Of a DNA stretch of 64,000 nucleotides, positions 51,645-64,000 are shown one piece after another. The stretch covers positions 9,564,202-9,628,201 of the forward strand of contig OZ029919.1 in NCBI GenBank assembly GCA_964023275.1, given 5' to 3'. A program made the translations under genes and the position numbers. The DNA is from Norana najaformis. Lineage: Eukaryota; Annelida; Clitellata; Crassiclitellata; Hormogastridae. The notes under the pieces are model-generated. The model did not search any database, had not been told where the DNA came from, and saw only the letters and a program-made list of their open reading frames with translations. Position 1 is the first letter of the stretch. Each line of letters begins with the position of its first letter.

Positions 51645-51963
51645 CAGGGTTGTCCAACATATGGCCCACAGGCCCACGTGATCTGGACCGCTGAATGGGT
51701 TCATCCAACCCGCCAAGCCTTTCAAAAATATTTACTTTTTGTGTAAAATTGTGAACTGCTTACTTGCTAACAGTGTGGTCTTGAAATTTTCTAAAAAATC
51801 AGCAAAAATGTGTGGTATCTGACCCTAAGGTAGGCAAATAAAATTACTGTTCGTTAGCCTGTGTTGTGTTGTTTTGATTATTGATGAAATTTTGTCTTTG
51901 GCGTCTGAAGTCTTATAAAAATGGCAGTATGGTCCTTCACCTTTTAAAAGGTTGGACACCCCG
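51645..51963. mobile_element. 319-bp hAT-type MITE
   Basis: The left end is cagggttgtccaacatatgg. The right end's reverse complement is cggggtgtccaacctttt, giving inverted ends of about 14 bp of the hAT CAGGG type. Flanking gactagac (51637-51644) and gactagat (51964-51971) are an 8-bp target duplication with one mismatch. It has no coding capacity. Confidence 0.85.
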
Positions 51964-51971
51964 GACTAGAT

Positions 51972-52939
51972 AGTGCTCGAATGTTCCAGTACTCTAGTCT
52001 TTGAAGGCAAAAAATATAACATAGACTGAAAGACAGAGGACAGCAGAACAAAAGACATTTCCCACCAAACAGATAAGCAGACTTAACATGCAACGATAGA
52101 TAACAAAGCTGGCCATCACTGGAAAATGTAGGGTTGGTGTATTATTTATTATTATTTACTTTGTTCATACAGTGCTGCTATCTATTGACAGTGCAACAGT
52201 TGATGGCAGAACATATTAGCATGTGTTAAGCATTTATTCAAGATCTGTGCACAGTGACTGTCTTGGGAGACTTGAACCTGTGTGCTCTGCATTACAAATC
52301 TGAACCTCGTCATTCAGTACAGAGTGAGAGAGAAGTATTCAGCAGAAAAAGAAAAAATGCAAAACTTTGGTTTTATATTTCTCTCGCTTTTTTAGCTGAA
52401 TGTACAGCCTTAATAACCCAAAGTCAGTTGTTAGATATATTTAATTTCATTTTGTTCAAGAGCAAAGAAATATCCTTCGCAGTTGTATTCAGCCACAAGC
52501 AGTTTCTCATTTCCAGAATAATTACTTCCTGGATTTTGACTTAGCAGCATTCAAGAAGTCAAGAAGTCAGTTCCGTGTGTGTAAAGATAGAATGATAGTA
52601 TCCAATGAAATTATGCATGCACAAGGGAAATTAGATTCGGAAGTTATTTGAAAGGCAAAGTGATTCTTTTTTTTGACTCCACGTGTTTACTTCGTATTGT
52701 TATATATTACGGTAGGTCTCTTATCTCCTTCAACTGCTTGTTTAAACCTTCTGTTGTTTAGATCTGTTAGTTTATTTTAACTTAGATTTGTTTTTTATGC
52801 AAATGCTATTGTTACATACACTGATTTGTAGGACTAGATACAGCAAGCTGCCTTCAGGCTTATTATTGTGCCAAGTACTCTACAACTGGGCAGATTTGTG
52901 CTGTTCAAACTAAGGGTGACCCGTAGTTGTCATAAATGT
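51972..52939. other. Gene-free stretch
   Basis: A 96-codon frame at 52254-52544 has no family features. Nothing else seen. Confidence 0.4.
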
Positions 52940-53155
52940 AAGTGAACATGTTTTTCTGTAGTGACCGAATGGCCTCGTCCCTGCTCATTTTCAAGTGAAT
53001 TAATCGGGTGAGATCCTTCACCACTGCTGCCCTTTTGAATGGGCACCCCACCATTTAAGGTCTCTGTGTATGGACTGAGATTCAAATCTCTGGAATAAGC
53101 GACGACTAGGATGCGAACTGGGATCCTCACGCTCAGAGGCATCTTGACGTACAAA
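52940..53155 (-). repeat. tRNA-derived SINE, most complete copy
   Basis: The minus strand begins gagcgtgaggatcccagttc, then gcatcctagtcg, whose agttcgcatcc resembles a polymerase III B box. Next come gatttgaatctcagtccata, tggtggggtgcccattcaaa, atctcacccgat and gaggccattc. Three other copies share parts of this order. Confidence 0.65.
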
Positions 53156-53233
53156 TGTATAAGTTAACGGTTGTTACTGTGACAGCAGTGACTCACTTTG
53201 TTTCTCAAAATTCAAGCTCAAGCTCTCCTCTGA

Positions 53234-53549
53234 GATGATCACTCTGAGAATCTTGAATAAGATGATCACTGAGGGAGAATCTTGAATAAGATGATCACTC
53301 TGTGAGAATCTTGAATAAGATGATCACTCTGTGAGAATCTTGAATAAGATGATCACTCTGTGAGAATCTTGAATAAGATGATCACTCTGTGAGAATCTTG
53401 AATAAGATGATCACTCTGTGAGAATCTTGAATAAGATGATCACTCAGGGAGAATCTTGAATAAGATGATCACTCTGTGAGAATCTTGAATAAGATGATCA
53501 CTCTGTGAGAATCTTGAATAAGATGATCACTCAGGGAGAATTTGAATAA
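53234..53549. repeat. 29-bp tandem array, 11 units, hairpin-forming
   Basis: Units begin gatgatcact at 53234, 53261, 53290, 53319, 53348, 53377, 53406, 53435, 53464, 53493 and 53522. Within the standard unit, aagatgatcac and gtgagaatctt flank a tct loop and pair at 9 of 11 positions. Units 2, 8 and 11 carry a gggag variant that breaks the inner stem. Confidence 0.95.
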
Positions 53550-56429
53550 GTCTTTTACGAGCGTTGGCTTAGCTGCTTGAATTGATGTCTTGTCACTGTG
53601 GTAAATAGCAGCACTATATAAGTTTCAGATTCAGTTTTACTGACCTTTGCTGGTGTAATAAGTGCAATAAGTAAATTAATTAAAGTAAATAAATGAAGGG
53701 TTGTTTCAGAATGCTGTAATTATGTTGTGTATGTTGATTAGTTTCAGGCTTCCTGATCTGTTTGATCTGTTTTTGCTGTCTCTTTTGGTTTCATGGTAGT
53801 TGGAAGATTAGCATGGTGTTTTGAGGATATGAATATGCAACACCTGATTTTACATGATCACTTTCTTGCAACATAATCCAGACACTTTGATAAGCACTGT
53901 GCCCATTAGCTGGAAGTCGTTGTAATGCTTGGCTGTACAGTAGATAAGTGTTCAATTATTGCTTATTTGTATTGTTTATATGCTTTATCTTTTCCATTAT
54001 TAGCTTCTTAGATTCATCTGTCAGGGGCATCTGCTAACATGAGTCAGTTGTATGACGAATGTTGAATGCATATGCTTCGTACAGGCTTCAAGAAGTTTTT
54101 GGTGAAAGTAGAATACAGTCTTTGCAAAGCATTAGCAGGGGAATGAAGAGTATTCAGCCAATTTTTTGTCTTCATTTTTTTTGGGTTGGAATATTTCTGA
54201 CAGATATATATGAGAAACTAGAGTGTAGCAGACAGGGCAGCTTTTAGTGTGTGGCAACAACCATTTTGTGCATTGAGCCTAAGTGCGAAATTGTGAAGGC
54301 AATTTTTGTATAGTTTGAGACAATATTGCTGCAAATATTTATTACATTCTGAATTTTTCAGTCGTAATTTTGGTATTTGTGCAGTGAGAAATATTTTATG
54401 AAAAATATGCTGGTAGCAGTTACAAATATTGACAGGTTATCATGAAAGGCATTCTTATAGGAGGCAATATTGGCAAAAGGATTTGAAGGCTTTCCCTTTC
54501 ATCGCACTTCATTGATTCAATTTTCAACTGACAAAGCGTAAGGTAAGGCCGATGATATGCCAACTTTTGGTGACATTTACTGATGAAGTATTCTGACTGT
54601 GATGTATTGTTCAATCCCCGACAGTTTTTAGCACTGAACAAAAGCTGTGTAACTGAATCCTACTTCTTGAAGCAGATCAAGTCTACAAGTGCTGAATTTG
54701 ATTGGTTTCAATTGTGATTTCTTGTCCATAAAGTTTCAGTCAAGAAAAGTTAGTCAAGGGTAGAAGTTTACATTTTATTATGGCAACGTGGGTGTTCCTT
54801 ACTATTTCCAGTGCTGTTTAATTTTCTGTTTCATTATAGTAAGTTAAAGTAATAGTCACTTCATATAGTAATTGAAATTATAAGTACTTTCATCAGATGT
54901 ATAGTCCTAACAGTTGTAGTATAGAAGGCGTATAATACCATGGCTGAGTCTACAAATTATATTTACTTTATTATAAATGTCTTTAATTCATTGTGCATAC
55001 TGTAGTACATTTATATGTCCTTTGTTCTGTTCTGTTTAATATTGCAATTTTTGATATTTTTCGCTTGAAATGAACTGAAGAAGAGATATTCCTTAACAGA
55101 TCTGAGCGTTGTCACCGTGTCTCTAAAGTGAACTGGGGAGAGGGAATTTTTCGCATCCATACTAGTGTAATGGCTGTCACTCACTAAACGGTCTAGTGAG
55201 CGACTGCTTTTCATTATTTATGGCTTTAATTTCCTCCAGGGATACGAAGTGCAAGAATTTGCATCTTAAATGTGCCAAACTTGATAGCTATTACAAGTGC
55301 TGGTGGGAGGGCTTATGCCCAGTGCCTCAAAAATCCTCCAGACGGGGTTTTGGTATTGCGGCATTGAGTTTGTCAGGACTATAATGTCTGACTCTGATTT
55401 CACATGCTGTGGACTGCATGGGGAGGGAGATATAAATGGGTGCGAAAAATAGACAATATAGTAATGGAGGACAGTGGAGTAAGGAGTTGTTGTGAAGCTA
55501 ATAAAACGAGTGATAGGTTAAATCCGAGTATTGTTAGTAGTCGCTAGAGATGCTATAAGGACAATGACAGAGACTGCAGGTAATACCTATTGTGAAAGGG
55601 TTTAAGGATGTTTTCTTTTCTTGTGTAATTTGCATTACCTCAGGTGTTGCTCAAGTACTCATTATATTAGCTCAGTGCATCTGAAGTGTAAAGTATTTAT
55701 TTGGAAAAAATTTCTGTTTAGGGTTTTTTGGGATAATTTCTTGAAAGCAGTTCTGTACCTATTGTGAAAGGCTTAATTCTAACTGAGTGAATTCACAATT
55801 TCTTTGTTAGCCCAAACTTTTCAGTTCAGATTATTATTTTTAATTACAGTTTCTTGTGAGCAAATTCATTAGCTGACATTCAACGCATGCAAGGAGGATT
55901 ATTTGAAAAATTAAATATAAGCCTTGATATGGAATTGAGTTGGGTACCTTAACTGGTACATACCTCCATTTATACCATCATGCCAACTGCATCTGAAGTG
56001 TTTCATAACCCCAGACAGCAGTTGTGAGGATGGAGTCTTTTATTGTAATTGTATTTATACCATTTTAATGTCTGTTTTAGGACAAAAGGACACACTTTTT
56101 CAATTCAGTTGTAATTGGGTTTTTGCTAGCAACTTGTGCACCCATTTCCGGTTTATATTTCTGGTATTTTTCTCTATGCTTCAATGCCCTGACTTGGAAA
56201 TTGAATAACATGAATTCCTAAAGCTCAGAAGCAAACTTATGTGTTTAAAAAATGATGATTTTGTTCCCGCTTCAGAAATCTGCATATGTTCATGGCACTG
56301 TTCGGTTGAAGTTTGTGAATTACCATAATATTAATGACTTACTGAACTTGTGGGGCTTTGAACTTGTGAGCAGAATTCATGTCATGCAGTTTTAATGAAT
56401 GAATGAAGCCTAAAATAACCTTCAAGCAA
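53550..56429. other. AT-rich non-coding stretch
   Basis: No exon, RNA or mobile element could be supported in about 2.9 kb. Confidence 0.5.
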
Positions 56430-56640
56430 TGAACTGCCACCGTTCAGCACAGCAGCTTTGCTATTGCTGGCCCTGCTTCCTGGAATGACTTACCTGCAGA
56501 CCTTCGACGGGAGCTTATCTCCCTCTCTCCTTCCGTCTTCCGTATTCCCAGTTCTGGGACGATGAGCCGGGAGCACCTCTAATGAGGCTACCCTGAAGCA
56601 GCACTTTGCAAATTTACGATTACGATTACGAAGACTGATG
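56430..56640 (+). pseudogene. LINE C-terminal and 3' end, (TTACGA) tail
   Basis: From 56453 the frame reads SFAIAGPASWNDLPADLRRE, the typical last block of a CR1/Jockey-type LINE protein. After a short 3' UTR it ends in ttacgattacgattacg at about 56616-56632. The 3' UTR differs from the 14 kb family. Confidence 0.65.
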
Positions 56641-56896
56641 GCTGCTCTCAGTGTCTGACTTTTCTAGACTCCTTCTTAGGGTATTCCTCTGTTCTTGTGG
56701 ATTGCTTTTTGCTGGATTTAGACTAGAACCGTCTTTCTCATATTACAGTTTCATTCTGTGTCAACTTTTTAAAATGTTCGTTAATCTTTACCAACTGTTC
56801 GGAACAAACGTGATGTAACTGGATTTGAACCCTGAAGCATGAAGTGAATGATTGATTTGTTAGGAATTGGTTGCCTTGAAGAGGTGGCAGTGGTTA

Positions 56897-57155
56897 AAAG
56901 TGCATGGTTCAAGAATTAAAATGAGTGGTCTTAAATAGTCAAAATGAGTTACTCAAGCAGTTAACATGAGTGGTACAGTGAGCCAGAATGAGTGGATCAA
57001 GGAGTCAAATGAGTGGTACCACTGTACCACAGTACCTACCTCAGTACCACAGTGGTACCACAGAGTCAAAGTGAGTGGTACAGTGAGTCAAAATGAGTGG
57101 TTCAAGGAGTCAAACTGATTGGTTCTAAGAGCCAAGATGCACAGCTCAAGAGCAA
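56897..57155. repeat. 22-bp minisatellite interrupted by a palindrome
   Basis: Units of the form aaaatgagtggt(a/t)ca..gagtc repeat every 22 bp from 56897. An insertion at about 57015-57062 contains gtggtaccactgt and its near-inverse acagtggtaccac. Confidence 0.75.
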
Positions 57156-57379
57156 GGGAGTCAAAGTCAATAATGGAAGAGAAGCTGGTGCCTATAATTG
57201 TTGCCCATCAACTCTTAGTTTATCTCTGCCATTTAATATACGTGCATAGAAATACTTAACAAGTCATCTGAGTCCTCTTCATGTGCTGGGACTAAGTCAG
57301 CTACTTGAATTTGCTAGTGTTTGTGTCCGGGAGAGAGCGGAACTGCAGGTTATGCCCAGAATTGTTTATGAAACGTGGA

Positions 57380-57790
57380 GTGTGTAAGTCTGCTTAAATT
57401 GTATGTGCGTGGGCGTATGTCTGGAAATGTGTGTGTGTGTGTGTTTATGCAGATGATTGTATGCCTGTAGTTTTGTGAGATATTTAAAAGGTGCTGTATT
57501 AAGTGTCTTGATACATATATGCGTCCATGGCACATTTGCACTCATACATCCAAACATACATAGTTTGCATACATAAATACATACATGATTTTTGGCTTTG
57601 TGTATGGCTATGTGTGTACATGTGTCAGCTTGTGTGTAGGATTTTTTGTATGCGCATAGGCATGTGTAGGCTTGTGTGTATGCCTGTTTGTATGTATGTA
57701 GGCCTATATATGAATGCTTAATGTGTTTATGTGTGTAGGCCTGCACTTGTGTAGGCTTGTGCATATATGTGTGTAAAACTGTATGCATTT
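57380..57790. repeat. GT/TATG-rich low-complexity stretch
   Basis: gtgtgtgtatg-type words dominate. The His/Thr-rich minus-strand frames are artefacts. Confidence 0.7.
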
Positions 57791-60700
57791 GTCTAGACCT
57801 ATGTGCGTATGCACAGTCCTTGTTTACTTATGTAGGGCTCAATGCAGCTGTGTGGCTGTTTTTAGCCATATCCATAATCAGTTAATGCCAGGTTGTCAGG
57901 CTTTTAGGCAGACACTGGAAATCAATTATTAATCACTAGTCTTTATTCTTTGGACTGTGGAAAACCTTGTCAGTTTGTTTCTAGCCATTGTGGAATGATA
58001 ATAATTCTCCACTCAACAATTAGGTCTTTCAAGCTTAATTAGGCTGATCATGTATTCATTTATTCTGATTTTCCAAATCAAGCACAGACTCAGATTTAGT
58101 CTCTTATGGATTAAGTATTAATTATTTAGGCCTCAGGAACCCTTAAATATCCAGACAATACTGTAATCATAATCGTAATAAGACACTGATGACTGAGGCA
58201 CCTATGAAAGGCTTTGGCATTTGATATTGTGCAAAATTGACATATGAGAACTACTGCTGATGAAATAAAGTGCATCTGATTCAGAATAATGAAATCCACA
58301 TGGTTTCTAAGGAAATCATTGAAAAATTTTCATAGAATTGTTTTGGGAAAGTCTTATTGCACTGACCTTTTACAGTGTGACTTCAGTCATATACGTATGA
58401 TGTTCAAGAACTCATTCATCGTAGTCTATTAAGTTTTGGGGCCTTTCGCTTGATGACGATACACGATGAAGATAGAATGATATGAGTGGCTTGAAATTCC
58501 ACAGGGTGCTTACAACATTTCAGAGAAGTAGTGAGTGGAGTTGTTTTGAGAAAGAGAAGCCGAGTGGAGAGTTGTGTTCCAAAAGTCGGATAGGCGAACT
58601 GCACAGTTTATCGTAAAGAACACTGCAATTGATTCTATACAAACACCATTAAAGGCTGTGATCACTTGTGTGGTCTCTTCATTCCAGCTGTTGAAATTCA
58701 GAAGAATATATAGCTTTGGAATAATCACTATTTACTTTCATTTATTTCTTTAATTCATACAGCAGCTGTATTGAAGGACGAGCATCTGCTGACACATAAA
58801 GCATTTTTGCATTAAGACCTATTTTAATATTATTTAAACTTTAACATTACACCATAATGTTAATAATTTTTCCACAGGAGAAAGGATTGCTCAGGTTTTT
58901 AAAAAGATAGAGAGCATTGTTCTGAAATGGTCATTCTTAGATCAGTGCTATTCAGCTAATATTCTTACATGTACCATTGTTGTTTTCATACCTGAGGCTG
59001 CAGTAATCTGTCAGATTTAAAAACACCTGGAGATTAAGAACACAAAACTCTTGGATGTTGAAACAATTGGCAAAGCAAGAGTGTTGAGGAAAGAGATGGG
59101 GTTCAAGTGTTGGATTATTTTTATTATAATCTTATTTATTTTTATTTAAACCCAAAGGATGAGCAAATTATGTTTGATAGACTTGTTTGATCTGGAATTT
59201 GGCTTATAGTATTTTATTATCATGTATTGTGTATGCATGTACATACTGTTTATTTATTTATTATTACATTATTGTATTATTATTAAATTAAAATAAACTA
59301 ATGACACATGATTATACTTCTTTTATGCATTTACTGTTCTTTAAGGCAATGTTCAGTAAGGCAATAATCAATGCAGTGACTCAAAAAGGTGATCACAGAT
59401 GAACACAGACACACACACACACACACACATTACGCCATTTAGTCAGAATTCGTTGTTTCACCAACGATCTAAGTTGTTGGGTCTTTTTCGGCGTGAAGAG
59501 TTCTCCAGTTGCTACGTCTTTCATCGTCACCTCTGACTCTGTCCTAGCTGTCACCCAGGCCGGCTGATAGAAAGGAAAGAAAAGCCAAATGAATCAGCAT
59601 TCTTCGATTGCGCGTCGTTTACCATTTTGCTGGATTTGTTCGACGACTTTTGGCATTTTCTCCAGCAGAGAACTAATCGATAAAGCCGACGCAGTGTCCT
59701 GAATGGCTAAACACATATGTGCTGTGCTGCAGCCATTTGTTTGGTTGTTGGCTATATGTGGATGACGACGGTGTAGTGGTGGTGGTGTGTCTGGGTAGCT
59801 TACAGGCGCCTGCGTGCCAGGTTAGGGTTGGAGTTGATATAAACGCCTACAAGCCCAGTCGAGGGTTTGTAAAAATTCAGACAACTGCAAGCAATTCCAT
59901 TTAAGTTGTTGGCCTAAAATGGTGACCTCTAATTTTATTTACCTATTGGTTGTTGTAAACTTTGCTTAATTAGATTTAAATTGTTCAGGGATATTTTTAG
60001 TATTATATGTTCACATATATCTAGTGTTTAGTCTTGGCTTGTGTGCCTGCTGGTTTTAGTAAATATATTCTATTATTGTCTAAAAACATTTCAAAAACCC
60101 CTTTTCACTATATTTGGTTGGTTTCAGGTTTTCATCTGAAATAACATTTAAGAAAGGCCCGTTTTGCTTCATTGCAAAATTAGTTATGCTGAATAATTCT
60201 TACAGGTCTCAGTAGATTTAAGGTAAAGCTTTAGTGAACGTATTTAGATAAATTTGTGCTATAATGATCAGAGCCGTTCCAAGTTCTGTGCTGTCTAATT
60301 TTACAAATACACTTTCATTTCAAAACTTAAAAAGCTCATCAAAGCATGGGTTATGTTCTCATTGAACTCTATAGAACCTACTTATTATTATGTTGTATGG
60401 TACCCATGCTTGTATGCATGTGTTTGTATGTAAGTATATATGTATTTGTGCATGTATGTATGTACAGTGCATATATATGCATTTATCTATATATGTATAT
60501 ATATAGAGAGAAAGAGACACACTCAGATATTTGTACAGGACCTTTTATGAAACTCTCTAAGATGCTGAAATTGTTTAAGATGATGAAGCAGTGTGATCTA
60601 GAAGATCAACAGAGCTGCAACTTAAGCTTAAAATGATTCCAGTGATGAATAGATTCCGTAAAGGTGCAAGATTAATGTTGCAATGGCATTATGGTCTTTC

Positions 60701-63291
60701 TGTGGTTGCACTGCTGCTGTGGGAGATGGGGATGGTGCCAAAGATGACATTTAAAGCAACGAAATTGATGATGACAAGACTGGAAGTGCAAACGATGTTC
60801 AACTAAGGGTATTAAAGTATAAAATAGAAATTTAAAGATCTTTTCAAGTTATGACTGTGTTTATGACGTGCAGTTCTGAAGAAAGACAGTAAACATTTTT
60901 ATATCATTTCTGAAAGACGCATGAGTTCCCAAGAGGTTTGGTTTCACTGGGACTTGATATCATAAACTGGCGATCAACGGATATTTCTTCTGGTGATTTG
61001 TTTAAAAATAACTGAAAGTTTTGGTGTCTTGGTGATGTCTTTTCTAGGAATATATTCAGTATTCATGAAAGTCATCTACATTGAACTTGAGCTAGTAGTG
61101 ATAGCAACTCCTGATGGCCAAGTCTGCATAATGCTTAGCTCTTGTTGTTAGCAAATCCAGATCAGATCCCATTTACACTGATAAAGATTAATGTTGAGAG
61201 ACATGAGCAGTCCCTAAACAAGACCCAAAGAGGCATCATGCCCATGAATTGCCAGCAGAGGATCTCAAATGTAAATAGAAACAGGTGGAGGCCAGGCAGC
61301 CAATGCAGAGAATTCAATACTCAATTATTTAGAAAGTGCAAATTCATTATCTCGAACATAAAAATGAAATGACTTCCCGTATCATTAGAGGTATTAGATC
61401 TCTGAAGACACTTGATTGTTTTGGAAATATGAATAATGCTTGTGAACAAAAATTCACAGCTTTTCATATTCATAAATATTCTTAACAAATATGCATAACT
61501 GTATATATTTATACAGGCATGCTAATAAACATAAAAGCATACAATGAACACTTAAGGAAAGATTTCAAGAAGAGCATTTTAGTTTATTACAAAAATAAAC
61601 AGTTTAAGTAATGCTTATTTATGCATTCACATGTATCAGCATAAATATACTGCATACTTGTGTGTGTTAAGAACAGAGGCCAGTTTCATTGAACCCATGT
61701 GCAAAGGAGATATTTATTTTCCAACATTACCAATAATTTTAAAAAGTCTGTTTTAGTCTATGACATAAAATATAAATCATTGTAACATTTAAATATATAA
61801 ATGTATTTTTATTAATCATAAATCTATAACTTTGTAGGTGTAGTAAAATTGCTAGGGAAAGACAGAAATACAACTTGATACTGTCTTTTAAATATTCAAA
61901 TATGCTAGGAAATATTTCACCTCATTGCTTTGGAGTCAAATTCCTGGACTGTGTGTATTATGAAAAATATGTTTGGACAAATTTAATCAACTTAATACTT
62001 TTGGGGCCAAATTTCTCACCTATGTTATGATTATGATGTATATGTTGCAACATATTTCAACCTTATCCTTCTGGGATCAAATTCATAATTCATTCTATGA
62101 AGAAAAACAAAGAGCTTTATTTAGATTAAAGTAATTAAATGTGTGTTGCGTCGGCTGTGAGAAGTAGCCTTCGGCAGTATTGATTTTCTGCTGGCAGTAT
62201 TGATTTTTCCTGTAATGATAGTGGTGCCAATAAGGATAATGGAGATACCCACATTTGAACAATTTTCATAAGGCAATTTTTCATGTGCCTTCTCATGTGT
62301 GTTTGTGTGTGTATGTGTTGTGTGTGTTTCTGCATGTGTGTGTGTGTGTATGTGAGGTGGTTTGTTGTTGATTTGAGTTTCGTCACTTGGCATTATAAAT
62401 TGGTGTTTGTAATCTTGATTGTCATGAATATAAACAAGTTGTTAATCATGATGAGCATGGTTATGATGGATATCATCCTGCTTATCAATATCATCAATGG
62501 ATATCTTGTACTACAGCATAAGAGTAGTGCTATCATGAATCAATTCATTATCAAACATCATCGTCATGTTCATCACCATCATCATCATCATCTATCATCT
62601 CCTCAGTAAAGATCATCATCATCCTCAGCGGAAATCACAGTTTTGAGAGCAAATGTTTTTTTCTGTTCTGATAGGAATGCTAAGTTAGGAAGGGTAACTT
62701 CATTTTTGGAATTGTAAGGAATCTGTTATTTGTGTTACTATTATTACACCAATTTATTATGTTGCATGCATGCTTATGCATATCTGGATACATCTCGAAG
62801 ATGCTGTGTTCTCAGCTTGGCTATGCTTGAGTCAAAATCAAGGGTTTCTTCCCAGAGAAAATTTAATCCAATCTTATATTCTTTCAAACTGTAGGGCAAA
62901 AGTTGCTATGTAAGAAGTGTTGGGGACGTTTTCCAGTGAACGTTTAGGCAGAAAACATTTAGTTGAAGACATTAAAGCACCTGTTCAGGTATTGAAGGGA
63001 AAAACTTGCATCTGAAGTCAATGCTGAACAGAGATTTAGCTCCTTCACGTTCTTAGTTCTGAATCTAATAATACTGACCAACAGCTGCTAGCTTTCTAAG
63101 GATGCCTATTTGAATTTCTGGAAGGTGATATACAATTATTAAACTTTGCAAGATAGTATAAAATTCTCAGGTAGTAGTGAAGTCTTATAAATGGTTGATG
63201 TCGTCAGCTTAAAGTTTGCCATTGGTTATGCAGAGCTGAACTTATGGCAGAAATAGTAAATTGAGAAGTTGTTTAAATGTATTGTAATTGT
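57791..63291. other. AT-rich non-coding stretch with microsatellites
   Basis: It contains (AC)n at 59404-59428, TATG-rich sequence at 60415-60505, (GT)n at 62297-62352 and CAT/CATCAT at 62555-62600. No exon or element is recognised in about 5.5 kb. It may be intronic to a gene starting near 50 kb. Confidence 0.5.
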
Positions 63292-63362
63292 ACATGGTTT
63301 TCTATAGTGGCTGTATGGCCTCATTGCTCATTATTTAATAAATTATCGGGTTAAGTGGTACA
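63292..63362 (-). repeat. SINE 3' fragment
   Basis: tagtggctgtatggcctcat, gctcatt and aaattatcgggtt match the tail end of the 52940-53155 SINE. Confidence 0.45.
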
Positions 63363-63619
63363 GAGAATTTAAAAATGAGCAGTCCATGTTTATTTTCCTG
63401 TGTGGTAGAAAGCTTCAGAGCCGGAATAAAGGTAAAAATTGTAAAGTTGATAAGAAAAGGGTTTTCTCACATAATGGCTGTCAATATGAAGAAAAATGTA
63501 TAATGAGGATGATGAGGATTTGAGTAAGAATTTGACTAAGAATAGAGATTAGATTGGATTATATCAGATTAGAGTAAATTATCAGATCAGAGTCATTGGA
63601 TTTGATTGGATCGGATTAG

Positions 63620-64000
63620 CAGTAACTAAAATACAAGACTGGATGGTTGATCACTAAGGCCAGCCGGCGTGCGTTGTTGTCGATTATCGTCGGACTGTTT
63701 GCGAAGCATGTCTCAGCCTTTCCTTGGCTGCGTTCTTTCACTAATAACTCCAAGTGGCGATCAATCATCGACGAGTGCGCGCTGCAAGGCATGATCGAGA
63801 ATCGGCAATCTGCATTACCTCCGGACAGGACTGCCGATCGAACGCGGGTGCCAAACATGGCGCACAATCGATTCGTCGTCTCATTATCATATGCAAGGTG
63901 CCGCGTGTTGGTACCAGAGCCGCGTGAGCCAGACGCCGTCTAGGGCCAAACACCCGACCGACCGACCAATGCGAATTCGGGCCCCGTTGTCATTGCGCAA
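63620..64000. promoter_or_regulatory. CpG-rich patch at the window edge
   Basis: GC and CpG rise abruptly (ggccagccggcgtgcg, gaccgaccgaccaatgcg) after kilobases of AT-rich DNA. A 98-codon plus-strand frame and overlapping minus-strand frames show no family. It could be a promoter or first exon that continues past the window. Confidence 0.3.

Noticed and set aside
53234-53549. CRISPR-like array of 29-bp repeats
   Set aside because: The units are directly contiguous with no spacers and the genome is eukaryotic.
62283-62609. 108-residue frame ending in a His run
   Set aside because: Composed of GT and CAT simple repeats.

Overview
The window looks like ordinary nuclear DNA of an invertebrate animal, probably marine. 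It is AT-rich, genes are split by GT-AG introns, simple repeats are common, and several non-LTR retrotransposon (LINE) families, tRNA-like SINEs and TIR DNA elements are scattered through it. I cannot name the species; nothing visible is diagnostic to phylum. There are no rRNA genes, intact tRNA genes, CRISPR arrays or bacterial operons.

Layout: 0.1-3.2 kb is gene-free with LINE and AT-rich debris. From 3.3 to 11.9 kb and again from 17.3 to 25.0 kb lie two copies of one segment. Each holds a complete eight-exon sorbitol dehydrogenase (SORD, polyol dehydrogenase of the zinc MDR family) gene on the minus strand. Copy A (4818-11592) predicts 356 aa and copy B (18525-24767) 355 aa. Exon lengths match one for one except the last, which differs by one codon. 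The copies differ in informative ways: an active-site His is Pro in copy A, an Ile-Glu-Pro motif is Ile-Gln-Pro in copy B, copy A has a GC splice donor, protein differences concentrate in exons 3-4, the TATA-to-ATG distance differs by over 100 bp, and copy A carries a MITE and a LINE tail missing from copy B.

Between and beyond them (11.9-17.3 and 25.0-38 kb) are LINE relics, a 0.7 kb dispersed repeat present twice, and a GC-rich island at 27.2-31.4 kb. The island holds a truncated rve-type integrase, a frameshifted A32/FtsK-like packaging ATPase, an unassigned 215-codon frame and a 56-bp tandem array. I read it as a decayed Polinton/Maverick (adintovirus-like) element. Decayed minisatellites follow at 32.3 and 33.6-34.0 kb.

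From 38 to 49 kb there is a single-exon 567-aa protein on the minus strand (44396-46099) with cysteine clusters and a possible DDE-type RNase H-fold catalytic set, flanked by short direct repeats. From 49.4 to 50.3 kb there is a CpG-rich candidate promoter or first exon. The rest is probably intronic or intergenic AT-rich DNA with an hAT MITE (51.6 kb), SINE copies, an 11-copy 29-bp array whose unit is nearly palindromic (53.2 kb), a LINE 3' end (56.5 kb) and a 22-bp minisatellite (56.9 kb). The window ends in another CpG-rich patch (63.6-64 kb).

Functionally, the only recognisable host metabolic genes are the two SORD paralogs, which should oxidise sorbitol and related polyols to ketoses with NAD+. 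Most other recognisable content is mobile DNA and its remains.
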